64,000 nucleotides of DNA from Trichobilharzia regenti (taxonomy: Eukaryota > Platyhelminthes > Trematoda > Strigeidida > Schistosomatidae), in the NCBI GenBank assembly GCA_944472135.2, contig OX235262.1, positions 58,872,440 to 58,936,439 on the forward strand. The letters are read 5' to 3'. A program made the position numbers and the translations under genes. The notes beneath the pieces were generated by a model. The model searched no databases. It was not told where the DNA came from and was given only the letters and a program-made list of their open reading frames with translations. Shown piece after piece: positions 33,301 through 42,699 of the stretch (position 1 is the first letter of the stretch; every line of letters begins with the position of its first letter).

Positions 33301-34127
33301 GAACCACAGTGCCAGCACACTGAAGGAGGTTTAGCTGAATTCTGAGACTGACGTGCTGTGTGCTTAACGGTGATCGGAGGACTTTTCACTGTGTTAATTG
33401 AACCAAATTCAGACGACTGTCGTTTGCACTCCACCATAGCAGTATCGTGCTTCAAGTTGATTAAGCGTAGGCATTCTGCTGTCACCATTTGTAAAGTCAT
33501 TTTCGGGTCTTGTTCCACGAGTGACAGAAGTCGAGTTCTTATGTCAGTATCTTCTGGGTTCTTCAACCCACAAATAAAAATCAAACACTTGAACTGATCT
33601 GATGTCATTTCGTGTGGTTTGAACCTTTCACATTCCTTGTTCACTTTGCCAGCGTAAGTGACATAATCATCGGAAGGCATTTTTGTCAACTGAAAACATT
33701 GATACCGAATATTAAACATGGATGACTGTTCACCAAAGATTTGTGATAAAACGGTGACTGTCTCATCGAATGATAACTCACGTGGGTTCTTAGGCAGAAT
33801 GAAGTTAACATATCTGTTGTGCTCAACAGTACCAAGTTTTCTTAGTAACAATCGGACTTTGGCAGCATCATCAAACATGTAGCATTCAATACGGAAAACG
33901 TCTTCGTAACGATTGAACCATGCATCAAATACGAGACCAGATATTGGGTCGTAGTTGAACTCACTGATGGAATTTGAGATGCTTTCATATTTGTCAGAAT
34001 GAGATGTTGATGGAACTTGAATGGACAGCTTCTGAGTGAGAGCTTCGATTAATTTTAGTTGAGCTGCTTCATTCTGAACTTGCTGCTGCTGCAAGATAGA
34101 TTTGAGATCGTCCAGAGAGATAGACAT
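30339..34127 (-). CDS. Ty3/Gypsy Gag-Pol, copy 1
   Basis: One intact frame of 1262 residues. Gag is short (1-270) followed by two zinc knuckles: CX2CX3HX4C at 271-283 and the canonical CX2CX4HX4C at 290-303. Protease with LQLDTASDITLIS (Asp358). Reverse transcriptase with RLPFGVKPAPAIFQ and YLDD at 651-654. RNase H with LAADASDYGIGAVISH and FTDHKPLLSIFG. Integrase with HISHPGVGRMK...CSKC zinc domain and catalytic Asp1092, Asp1146 and Glu1182 (35 residues between the last two, as expected). Only 80 residues follow Glu1182; the usual longer C-terminal part (GPY/F region) is missing. The stop codon TGA is the first three bases of the LTR, and the last codons (GGGGAGAGG) serve as the polypurine tract. 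Gag and Pol share one frame, so no frameshift is needed. Leu320 here is Pro in copy 2. Related to schistosome Ty3/Gypsy elements; family name not assigned. Confidence 0.93.
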   Translation of the reverse strand: MSISLDDLKSILQQQQVQNEAAQLKLIEALTQKLSIQVPSTSHSDKYESISNSISEFNYDPISGLVFDAWFNRYEDVFRIECYMFDDAAKVRLLLRKLGTVEHNRYVNFILPKNPRELSFDETVTVLSQIFGEQSSMFNIRYQCFQLTKMPSDDYVTYAGKVNKECERFKPHEMTSDQFKCLIFICGLKNPEDTDIRTRLLSLVEQDPKMTLQMVTAECLRLINLKHDTAMVECKRQSSEFGSINTVKSPPITVKHTARQSQNSAKPPSVCWHCGSWHFVKFCPFKKHKCRNCHRFGHKEGYCPPQKNPSVRNRSSRFKLKQSPRVQTIFTTSKVDFASKRKYITLGINGKHIRLQLDTASDITLISRTTWRILGCPQILPTEHVAKNASGDILKLVGEINCQVQFGEHHFNGVCYVTNYHDLNLLGLDWLDKLHIFNVPLNSVCSNVSSSPHNVVPGDVSDQSLLQRLRQKHASVFQDKLGCCKFTQVVLSLKPNAKPIFRPKRPVPYAAVTLVENELDRLEALGVIKPVTYSPWAAPIVVVRKANGSIRLCADFSTGLNDALEDHAYPLPIQEDLFVKLNGGKCFAKIDLADAYLQIEVEPKSQELLTINTHRGLYQFTRLPFGVKPAPAIFQQIMDTMLANQPGVAVYLDDVIITGSSKSELFDRLDAVLSKMSEFGFYLKEDKCTFFMDSVKYLGFIFDQHGRRPDPENVRAIQNMPAPTNVATLRSFLGLISYYSAFLPELHHIRAPLNRLLSKNAKWNWSPECQNAFKKVKSLLQSDMLLTYYDPSLEIILAADASDYGIGAVISHRFPDGREKAIAHASRTLNTTERKYSQIEKEGLALIFAVKKFHKMLHGRKFTLFTDHKPLLSIFGSKKGVPVYTANRLQRWAVMLLGYNFDIKYKPTSEFGQVDALSRLLSHQKLESEDVVIASISVEDDVNRVLVGATQLLPVTAVEVARHTLRDPVLQQVSKFIRFGWPPHVHSNVLKQFYQRRQSLSIVNECIMFADRVVVPANLRDHVLRQLHISHPGVGRMKAIARSYVYWPNIDDHIEDLVRKCSKCAQASKCPRKTELCSWPRPDKPWSRVHVDFAGPFNSMHFLICVDAFSKWPEIFPMHSATSIATVSHLRQLFCRFGMPDVLVSDNGSQFTSSLFSDFCKLFGIQHIRSPPYHPQSNGQAERFVDTFKRAYAKAKGEGTTEEILDKFLLHYRTNVKGQLCVRHTDHTLSSTTRRSTRQRRAPKPFQIDPTKSKSYTLYGER

Positions 34128-34227
34128 TGTAATTGGGTTGTAATTAACACAGTCAAAAATGTTCTATAGCTGCGCTGAACAGAATAAAACCCGTCGTCGC
34201 TTGCTTGTTATAGCTGCAATGAATTAA

Positions 34228-34245
34228 GGTAAAACCCCGTCGCCA
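34228..34245 (-). promoter_or_regulatory. Gypsy primer-binding site
   Basis: On the minus strand TGGCGACGGGGTTTTACC starts three bases after the LTR end (TATAACA). TGG start and position fit priming by the 3' end of a tRNA. A second, partial look-alike, GCGACGACGGGTTTTATT, lies 40-50 bases further on. Confidence 0.75.
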
Positions 34246-34248
34246 ATT

Positions 34249-34676
34249 TGTTATAACGGTAGGGAATTAAATGAAGACGTTGTCACCTTGTTCTGTCTGC
34301 GCCTGAACTAATCTGCCTATCTGCTTGTCGTACCTTCCGATTTAGTAAAGCACGCAAATATCAAAAGACAAAGGCTGGACTGTGACTGTGTATTGTAGTA
34401 CAACAACGACAAAAGAAAGCCATGGTATTTACACATTTTACAACAATATGGACAGCTAACAGCATTTGAAATAATTGATCTTAATAGCCAATAACAAAGT
34501 GCGTGAGAAATGATAATATACCATATGTGCGAGATTAACAGTCAATAACAAAATGTGTGGGAATGATGATATACCATATATGCAAGATTAACAGTCAATA
34601 ACAAAATGTGTGGGAATGATGATATACCATATATGCAAGATTAACAGTCAATACCAAAATATGTGGGATCCTATCA
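34249..34676 (-). mobile_element. Gypsy LTR 2, shared between the two tandem copies
   Basis: 428 bp, three U3 motif copies. It is the 5' LTR of copy 1 and the 3' LTR of copy 2: no second LTR or host sequence separates the two internal regions. Such LTR-internal-LTR-internal-LTR arrays come from recombination between LTRs. Confidence 0.92.
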
Positions 34677-37600
34677 CCTCTCCCCGTAAAGAGTGTAGGA
34701 CTTGCTTTTTGTTGGATCTATTTGAAAAGGTTTCGGAGCTCTTCTTTGTCGAGTTGACCTTCGCGTGGTACTGGATAGAGTGTGATCTGTGTGTCTGACA
34801 CATAACTGTCCTTTTACATTCGTACGATAATGCAGCAAGAATTTATCCAAAATTTCTTCTGTTGTTCCCTCCCCCTTCGCTTTTGCATAAGCACGCTTAA
34901 AGGTGTCGACGAAACGTTCAGCCTGTCCATTCGATTGGGGATGATACGGGGGGCTACGAATATGCTGGATGCCAAACAGTTTGCAGAAATCTGAGAACAG
35001 TGATGAGGTGAACTGCGATCCATTATCGGACACCAGAACATCAGGCATACCAAAACGACAGAATAGTTGACGTAGGTGGGACACTGTTGCAATTGATGTG
35101 GCAGAATGCATAGGAAATATCTCTGGCCATTTGGAAAACGCGTCGACACATATTAAGAAATGCATACTATTGAACGGTCCAGCGAAGTCAACATGAACAC
35201 GGGACCATGGTTTGTCCGGTCGTGGCCAGGAACATAGTTCTGTCTTGCGTGGACACTTTGATGCTTGAGCACATTTACTACACTTGCGAACGAGGTCTTC
35301 GATATGGTCATCGATGTTGGGCCAGTAAACATAACTGCGAGCGATCGCCTTCATTCTCCCAACACCAGGATGTGATATATGAAGCTGCCGAAGCACATGG
35401 TCACGAAGATTAGCTGGAACCACAACACGATCAGCAAACATTATGCATTCATTAACGATGGATAGGGATTGGCGTCGCTGGTAAAACTGTTTTAAAACAT
35501 TTGAATGAACATGTGGAGGCCAGCCAAATCGGATGAACTTTGATACTTGCTGTAAAACTGGATCACGCAGTGTGTGTCTGGCAACCTCAACTGCAGTCAC
35601 CGGAAGAAGTTGAGTCGCGCCTACCAGAACTCTGTTTACATCATCTTCAACAGAGATGGATGCAATAACAACATCCTCGCTTTCCAACTTCTGATGGCTT
35701 AGCAGCCGTGATAATGCATCTACCTGGCCAAATTCAGAGGTAGGTTTGTATTTGATATCAAAATTATATCCCAGTAACATGACAGCCCACCTTTGAAGCC
35801 GATTCGCAGTGTACACTGGAACGCCCTTTTTCGAACCAAATATCGATAACAGGGGTTTATGGTCAGTAAATAGGGTGAATTTCCTACCATGAAGCATTTT
35901 GTGAAACTTTTTGACTGCGAAGATAAGCGCCAAACCTTCTTTCTCAATTTGGCTATATTTGCGTTCGGTTGTATTCAGTGTTCTAGATGCATGTGCAATA
36001 GCTTTCTCCCTTCCGTCAGGAAAACGATGAGATATAACAGCACCAATACCATAGTCGGATGCATCTGCAGCAAGGATGATTTCAAGACTTGGATCATAAT
36101 AAGTAAGCAGCATGTCTGACTGGAGTAACGATTTTACTTTTTTAAATGCATTTTGACATTCAGGTGACCAATTCCATTTTGCATTTTTCGATAACAGGCG
36201 ATTCAGTGGAGCACGTATGTGATGAAGCTCTGGTAGAAATGCACTGTAATAGCTGATGAGGCCAAGGAAAGATCGCAGAGTGGCAACATTAGTGGGAGCG
36301 GGCATATTCTGAATAGCACGTACATTTTCTGGGTCTGGTCGACGTCCATGTTGATCGAAAATGAACCCAAGATACTTTACTGAATCCATGAAAAATGTAC
36401 ATTTATCCTCTTTAAGGTAGAACCCAAACTCTGACATTTTGGATAGCACAGCGTCAAGTCGATCAAACAATTCAGACTTACTACTCCCTGTGATTATCAC
36501 ATCGTCGAGGTAGACAGCAACACCAGGTTGGTTAGCAAGCATAGTATCCATGATCTGCTGAAAAATTGCGGGTGCTGGTTTCACACCAAATGGTAAGCGA
36601 GTAAACTGGTAGAGACCTCTATGAGTGTTGATTGTTAGCAACTCTTGAGACTTTGGTTCAACTTCTATTTGAAGATAAGCATCAGCAAGGTCAATTTTTG
36701 CAAAACATTTTCCACCATTAAGTTTGACGAATAAGTCTTCTTGAATTGGTAATGGATAAGCATGATCCTCTAGAGCATCATTTAACCCAGTTGAGAAATC
36801 TGCACACAGGCGAATGGAACCATTTGCTTTGCGTACAACAACTATAGGAGCAGCCCAGGGCGAATACGTTACTGGTTTGATGACACCCAATGCTTCCAGT
36901 CTGTCGAGTTCATTCTCAACCAATGTGACAGCAGCATACGGAACTGGACGTTTTGGACGAAAAATTGGCTTCGCGTTTGGCTTTAGAGACAAAACAACTT
37001 GGGTAAATTTGCAGCAACCAAGTTTGTCCTGGAAGACAGAAGCGTGCTTTTGACGCAGGCGTTGCAAGAGAGACTGATCAGATACATCTCCGGGAACAAC
37101 GTTGTGTGGTGAGGACGAAACATTAGAGCATACTGAATTTAATGGTACATTGAAGATATGGAGCTTGTCTAACCAGTCAAGACCAAGCAAATTCAAATCA
37201 TGGTAGTTTGTAACGTAACATACACCATTGAAGTGATGCTCACCAAACTGAACCTGGCAATTTATCTCACCCACGAGTTTCAGTATATCTCCAGAGGCAT
37301 TCTTAGCGACATGCTCGGTCGGCAGAATCTGTGGGCACCCAAGTATGCGCCACGTAGTTCGGGAAATTAAGGTAATATCTGATGCCGTATCCAACTGAAG
37401 ACGAATATGTTTGCCATTAATACCTAGTGTAATGTACTTACGTTTGCTGGCGAAATCGACTTTGGAAGTTGTGAAAATGGTCTGTACTCGAGGAGATTGT
37501 TTCGGCTTGAAACGACTACTTCTGTTCCTCACCGAAGGATTTTTCTGCGGTGGACAGTAACCCTCCTTATGTCCAAAACGGTGACAATTACGGCATTTAT

Positions 37601-38462
37601 GCTTCTTGAAAGGACAGAACTTGACAAAATGCCACGAACCACAGTGCCAGCACACTGAAGGAGGTTTAGCTGAATTCTGAGACTGACGTGCTGTGTGCTT
37701 AACGGTGATCGGAGGACTTTTCACTGTGTTAATTGAACCAAATTCAGACGACTGTCGTTTGCACTCCACCATAGCAGTATCGTGCTTCAAGTTGATTAAG
37801 CGTAGGCATTCTGCTGTCACCATTTGTAAAGTCATTTTCGGGTCTTGTTCCACGAGTGACAGAAGTCGAGTTCTTATGTCAGTATCTTCTGGGTTCTTCA
37901 ACCCACAAATAAAAATCAAACACTTGAACTGATCTGATGTCATTTCGTGTGGTTTGAACCTTTCACATTCCTTGTTCACTTTGCCAGCGTAAGTGACATA
38001 ATCATCGGAAGGCATTTTTGTCAACTGAAAACATTGATACCGAATATTAAACATGGATGACTGTTCACCAAAGATTTGTGATAAAACGGTGACTGTCTCA
38101 TCGAATGATAACTCACGTGGGTTCTTAGGCAGAATGAAGTTAACATATCTGTTGTGCTCAACAGTACCAAGTTTTCTTAGTAACAATCGGACTTTGGCAG
38201 CATCATCAAACATGTAGCATTCAATACGGAAAACGTCTTCGTAACGATTGAACCATGCATCAAATACGAGACCAGATATTGGGTCGTAGTTGAACTCACT
38301 GATGGAATTTGAGATGCTTTCATATTTGTCAGAATGAGATGTTGATGGAACTTGAATGGACAGCTTCTGAGTGAGAGCTTCGATTAATTTTAGTTGAGCT
38401 GCTTCATTCTGAACTTGCTGCTGCTGCAAGATAGATTTGAGATCGTCCAGAGAGATAGACAT
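34674..38462 (-). CDS. Ty3/Gypsy Gag-Pol, copy 2
   Basis: 1262 residues, intact, same domain layout as copy 1 (offset 4335 bp). The visible protein difference is Pro320 in place of Leu320 just after the second zinc knuckle; there are also a few silent changes (for example CTAGTGT against CTAGCGT at the matching place). The same shortened integrase end is present. Near-identity to copy 1 fits duplication in place, not two separate insertions. Confidence 0.93.
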   Translation of the reverse strand: MSISLDDLKSILQQQQVQNEAAQLKLIEALTQKLSIQVPSTSHSDKYESISNSISEFNYDPISGLVFDAWFNRYEDVFRIECYMFDDAAKVRLLLRKLGTVEHNRYVNFILPKNPRELSFDETVTVLSQIFGEQSSMFNIRYQCFQLTKMPSDDYVTYAGKVNKECERFKPHEMTSDQFKCLIFICGLKNPEDTDIRTRLLSLVEQDPKMTLQMVTAECLRLINLKHDTAMVECKRQSSEFGSINTVKSPPITVKHTARQSQNSAKPPSVCWHCGSWHFVKFCPFKKHKCRNCHRFGHKEGYCPPQKNPSVRNRSSRFKPKQSPRVQTIFTTSKVDFASKRKYITLGINGKHIRLQLDTASDITLISRTTWRILGCPQILPTEHVAKNASGDILKLVGEINCQVQFGEHHFNGVCYVTNYHDLNLLGLDWLDKLHIFNVPLNSVCSNVSSSPHNVVPGDVSDQSLLQRLRQKHASVFQDKLGCCKFTQVVLSLKPNAKPIFRPKRPVPYAAVTLVENELDRLEALGVIKPVTYSPWAAPIVVVRKANGSIRLCADFSTGLNDALEDHAYPLPIQEDLFVKLNGGKCFAKIDLADAYLQIEVEPKSQELLTINTHRGLYQFTRLPFGVKPAPAIFQQIMDTMLANQPGVAVYLDDVIITGSSKSELFDRLDAVLSKMSEFGFYLKEDKCTFFMDSVKYLGFIFDQHGRRPDPENVRAIQNMPAPTNVATLRSFLGLISYYSAFLPELHHIRAPLNRLLSKNAKWNWSPECQNAFKKVKSLLQSDMLLTYYDPSLEIILAADASDYGIGAVISHRFPDGREKAIAHASRTLNTTERKYSQIEKEGLALIFAVKKFHKMLHGRKFTLFTDHKPLLSIFGSKKGVPVYTANRLQRWAVMLLGYNFDIKYKPTSEFGQVDALSRLLSHQKLESEDVVIASISVEDDVNRVLVGATQLLPVTAVEVARHTLRDPVLQQVSKFIRFGWPPHVHSNVLKQFYQRRQSLSIVNECIMFADRVVVPANLRDHVLRQLHISHPGVGRMKAIARSYVYWPNIDDHIEDLVRKCSKCAQASKCPRKTELCSWPRPDKPWSRVHVDFAGPFNSMHFLICVDAFSKWPEIFPMHSATSIATVSHLRQLFCRFGMPDVLVSDNGSQFTSSLFSDFCKLFGIQHIRSPPYHPQSNGQAERFVDTFKRAYAKAKGEGTTEEILDKFLLHYRTNVKGQLCVRHTDHTLSSTTRRSTRQRRAPKPFQIDPTKSKSYTLYGER

Positions 38463-38583
38463 TGTAATTGGGTTGTAATTAACACAGTCAAAAATGTTCT
38501 ATAGCTGCGCTGAACAGAATAAAACCCGTCGTCGCTTGCTTGTTATAGCTGCAATGAATTAAGGTAAAACCCCGTCGCCAATT

Positions 38584-38958
38584 TGTTATAACGGTAGGGA
38601 ATTAAATGAAGACGTTGTCACCTTGTTCTGTCTGCGCCTGAACTAATCTGCCTATCTGCTTGTCGTACCTTCCGATTTAGTAAAGCACGCAAATATCAAA
38701 AGACAAAGGCTGGACTGTGACTGTGTATTGTAGTACAACAACGACAAAAGAAAGCCATGGTATTTACACATTTTACAACAATATGGACAGCTAACAGCAT
38801 TTGAAATAATTGATCTTAATAGCCAATAACAAAGTGCGTGAGAAATGATAATATACCATATGTGCGAGATTAACAGTCAATAACAAAATGTGTGGGAATG
38901 ATGATATACCATATATGCAAGATTAACAGTCAATACCAAAATATGTAGGATCCTATCA
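38584..38958 (-). mobile_element. Gypsy LTR 3 (5' LTR of copy 2)
   Basis: 375 bp, two U3 motif copies. Followed by the target duplication AAACC (38959-38963). The 53-bp difference from LTR 2 is exactly one U3 unit. Confidence 0.92.
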
Positions 38959-38963
38959 AAACC

Positions 38964-39064
38964 CCTAGAAGATATAGATTTTGTGGATGATATATGTCTC
39001 ATTCAGCAAAACCCCTAGTATCATATATGTCCAAACCAAGTTCACTTTTAACAGTTTGAAGAAA
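38964..39064 (+). pseudogene. RTE-like reverse transcriptase scrap
   Basis: Reads LEDIDFVDDICLIQQNP, equal to LEDLDFADDIFLIS of the LINE at 4440-5803, with FVDD in place of FADD. It is the right flank of the Gypsy target site. Confidence 0.5.
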
Positions 39065-39828
39065 TTTGGGCATTGGATATATGATATTCATTATAATAAA
39101 GGTTCTTGTATTTCCCAATGAATGAAAAACTAAATGATATTGTTTTTACTGACGTTTCGCTATATAATGCTTCTAATAGCGTCATCAAAGTATTATTAAA
39201 CCAGAATTTACAAAATCTCAGCATATATATAACAAAGAGTTTAGAGGTGAGAAAATAGACTTAGGTCAAGTTAAAGGGACTTATAGAAAGTCAGAATAGT
39301 AATGAAGATCACTAAACCAAATAACAAAGGTATTAGTACATCTGTTACGATATGAAAACAAAGTTTACTAACTTCATCATCGTTCGTCTGTCTGGGGTCG
39401 TTTTTCGTTGTCAAGTTGGTGAATTGGTAAAGACAACAAAACCAAGTGTAGATTGCTGGATTTTATCAGTGTGTAAAATTATAAAAGCAGTGTCCGTTTA
39501 CATAGTGAACTTGCTTATCACATTCGTGTTGACTTTGTCACTTCATGAGGGAGGGAGGGAGGTGTTGTAACCAGGTCAGATTCTGCTTTAGTTCATCATT
39601 CCTACTCAGTTCAGACAATTTGGATTCCACTTGATATGAAGTGCTTCTGATATTAGACGTTCTTTGTGATTTCTGAAGTTTTCCTGGATTATTTCAATAT
39701 TGTCAAAATCTATTTTGCAGCCTGATTCTATAGCGGCCTATGGCTGAGGATTTTTCAAGTTCTTCTAGTTCAATTGGATTTCTTGGTGGTCGAAGAGATG
39801 CTCTACGTTGTTCATTTCTTCTGAATTT
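39065..39828 (-). pseudogene. PLE 3' fragment with hammerhead-like motif
   Basis: Minus strand: RRNEQRRASLRPPRNPIELE (about 39770-39828), then ESGCKIDFDNI, the frame passing into FRNHKERLISEALHIKW, the block after the GIY-YIG domain in PLEs. The following non-coding part matches 14880-15100 of the second-family PLE. Near 39130-39190 the minus strand gives TACT-TTGATGA-CGCTAT...ATAGCG-AAAC-GTC-AGTA: hammerhead order with a 6-bp stem II, a 4-bp stem I, a GTC site and almost no stem III, but the first core base is T in place of C. Confidence 0.6.
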
Positions 39829-40091
39829 GAGAAATGATAATGTACCATTTGTGCGAGATTAACAGTCAATAAGAAAATGTGTGGGAATGATGATATACCA
39901 TATATGCAAGATTAACAGTCAATAAGAAAATGTGTGGGAATGATGACATACCATATATGCAAGATTAACAGTCAATACCAAAATATGTGGGATCCTATCA
40001 CCTCTCCCCGTAAAGAGTGTAGGACTTGCTTTTTGTTGGATCTATTTGAAAAGGTTTCGGAGCTCTTCTTTGTCGAGTTGACCTTCGCGTG
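39829..40091 (-). mobile_element. Gypsy 3' fragment cut at the duplication junction
   Basis: Partial LTR (39829-40000, three U3 motifs) followed by about 90 bases of the ORF end (minus strand STRQRRAPKPFQIDPTKSKS and on). It breaks off at CGTG, 40088-40091, where unit B starts. Confidence 0.88.
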
Positions 40092-40193
40092 ATAGCGAGC
40101 CACTTAGTGGCATGGTGGCCACATTGCAAACTTGACTGGTAGGATTCAGTCTGTACGAAAGATAGAACTAGACACATTAAACTAGTTACTGAC
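40088..40193. repeat. Dispersed repeat at the start of unit B
   Basis: Same as 8132-8232, without the five bases left of the breakpoint. Confidence 0.8.
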
Positions 40194-40788
40194 TAGTATT
40201 CAATAACTAGTCGGTATACCGGCAGGTAACTTTAAAAGCCTTGTTAACATAAGCTTTACATTTATTATCTAAAAGATAAACTACAACAGAACCACGAACA
40301 GACGTCATCTGTCTTTTGCTTAACCACTCACAGGATAACATTCAGAAATCGGAAGATGAATCCAATCCATTAAGCTGAATAATTCATAGAAATCTTAACG
40401 ATTGATATACAGCCATGTGTATTTAATCATGTAATAGGATGGAATAGGATAATTAATATTAAAAACTAATGCAGTTAGGCGAAAACAAGAGAAAGACAGA
40501 TTAATCACCGAATCTCTGTTCCTCTGATCAACACCAAATCCATAGAAATCACATATGTAAAACACAATACCAATTCTGGATACATGGGAATTAGGTTTCT
40601 TTAAAAACGATACAAAGTAGGGTAGGAAGTCGTGTGAATATATTGAAGTGATTATCAGCAATAAATTGTTCTAGGAGCGTTACCCAGTTATCGATACTAA
40701 GTCACTGTTTGATGTGGTTGTATTCTCAGAGCTGGATAGTTTATTTGCAAAGCTCTCATTGCCCCACATCTTCAGCGTATATTTCAAT

Positions 40789-41432
40789 TCACACTGAGCT
40801 TTTACATTTCTCCACGAGTTTACTAGTCATCTTTCCTGGTGACCTTGAACGTGATTGCTTGTCTTTGTGTGTTTTCACACCCTCTAGACTACTTGTATTG
40901 GTACTGATCGTTTCCTTGGCATGAAGTTTGTTCCTTTGTGTGCGAGACTTCCTTCTTATCGGTTGGTAAATGTTATCTATCTCGATGTGTCTATTGATTG
41001 ATGATTCACTAGAATACTAGGCTTCTACATATTCTCTAGCATTCTTGGTGTTACCTCTGTCTAATATTTGAAAGTTGGTTGTCCCAGTCGAATTGATGTC
41101 CATGGGTTTCTGTATGAAGTGATATGAGCGAGAAAGGGGATGTCATCTCTTTTGACGGCTAGCTTATGTTCGTGGATTCGAAGACGAAGGGGACGTCCAC
41201 TTTGGTCAATGTAGTGCTTTTCTCAGATGTCACAATTTACTTTGTAGATGATGTTGGTTTTATCATCTTTCGTTGTTGTGGCTTTTGGTTGACATAGAAC
41301 TGAATGAAGTGATTTTGTTGGTTTGTGTGAGACATCAATTCCTAAATGTTTGAAGAGTCTTGCAGTGATTTCTGAGATGTCCTCACTTCAAATTGAAGTA
41401 TACGCTGAAGATGTTGCCTAGTAGGGCAATGA
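40789..41432 (-). pseudogene. PLE GIY-YIG fragment, unit B copy
   Basis: Copy of 8833-9480 with the same stop between the two halves of the GIY-YIG domain. The part 40789-41040 differs from unit A at many positions (for example ATCGGTTGGTAAATG against ATTGGTTGATAAATT), and a short indel removes the open frame seen in unit A; the rest is almost identical. Confidence 0.7.
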
Positions 41433-41742
41433 AAGCTTTGCAAATTAGCTATCCAGCTCAGGGAACACAATCACATCAATATCATCCACCTGAGCTACAG
41501 ATCTTCATCATATCTAGGTTACTCATTGTTATATACCAAATGAAATTATCTCATATGGAATGGTATCTCCTTCAAGTTTCACACACCCAACTATGGAACT
41601 AATGTACATCTGAAATAACTTGGCAAATAGAAATGTTATATCTCGAAATGTTGTATGCAAAACTTGTATATTCTCTTTGGATTGATACCTTATCTTCAAC
41701 ACTATATCTAAAGTCTTCCCACTGCAGTCATCCTTTCAGGCT

Positions 41743-41979
41743 TTTTTTATTTCCTTCACGTTCCCCAGTGCAACATAGGGCTTCAGGCTAGAAGCTTGAA
41801 GTTTCTGTAGCAGTGTCTATTTTACTGGATGGAGTTGCTAGCTTCATGCCCAACCTTTTCACCTTACCAGGATTATTTCTGACTTAGCGGATTAAGTGAG
41901 TGTGTCGGCCGGGGATCGAACCCCGGACCACATGTATAGTCGGCGAACGTACTAACCTCTATGCCACCAACGCACATCC
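41743..41979 (-). repeat. tRNA-derived SINE, unit B copy
   Basis: Copy of 9791-10027 with intact A and B boxes and the RTE-like tail. Confidence 0.8.
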
Positions 41980-42699
41980 CGTATACACGAATGTTTAATA
42001 CTTTTGTGTTGTATTCATTTTTAGGACCTGATTCATTCGCTTAAATTCTCTAGTGATTAACAGATCAATAAAGAAAAAATCCTCATTTAAACATTTAGGA
42101 AACAGAAAGATTGAACGAAGAAATATTTGTGGAGTACGTAACAATGTGATTGTACACTTTTTGGTTATTTGTAGAAATTAGAGATATTGTACATGATTTT
42201 TGTTTAAAACGCTTCTTGTTGAAATATACATAACTTCCGTGTACAATTGAAAAAATACACTCTGCTGTTGGAGACTTCGCCTTCTCCTTGGTTATTTCTG
42301 CTTACCTGCTCAACTCTCACCGTGTTGTATACTTCGGATTTATTGTAGGAGTCTACTACTCTCAACCGAAGACGTCTCTACAACCGGAACACAGCAGCTA
42401 CAGCAGACGCAACCCAAACAGTTAACGTACCCGTGGGTTATATAAATAATTTGTAACAGAGGATTTAAACTTTATATCCAAGTAATCCTTTTTGTTGATA
42501 TAACTCATCATTGCATTTTTGGTAATATATTGTTATTTAACATTTCATTGACTTGGATTATATTTCTCATATTTGTAATATTAGTGAACTCTAATATTAG
42601 TCCCCTACATATTTACCTTTCAATTAGATCCTCATCTCTGGCTCTACTCTAATATACTATCAATAAAGACTACTCAATTTACTGATGGACAACACCTAT

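Larger units (their letters stand above)
8132..40087. other. Tandem duplication, unit A (31,956 bp)
   Basis: The sequence from 8132 recurs from 40088, in the same orientation and order, up to the window end (64000 matches 39032). The offset starts at 31,956 and changes only at indels: +23 near 42226, -103 at 14096-14198, -421 at the solo LTR, +636 at the SINE pair, -4865 at the PLE, and one Gypsy period. At the junction the Gypsy sequence TTCGCGTGGTACTGG is replaced after CGTG by ATAGCGAGCC, while the left flank of unit A reads CACCGTGATAGCG; only CGTG is shared, so a microhomology join is likely. An assembly duplication of two haplotypes is the alternative. Confidence 0.85.

Noticed and set aside
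35889..36119. Plus-strand open frames across the Gypsy copies (60-80 codons, repeated three times)
   Set aside because: They are antisense shadows of the conserved Pol frame and recur only because the element recurs.
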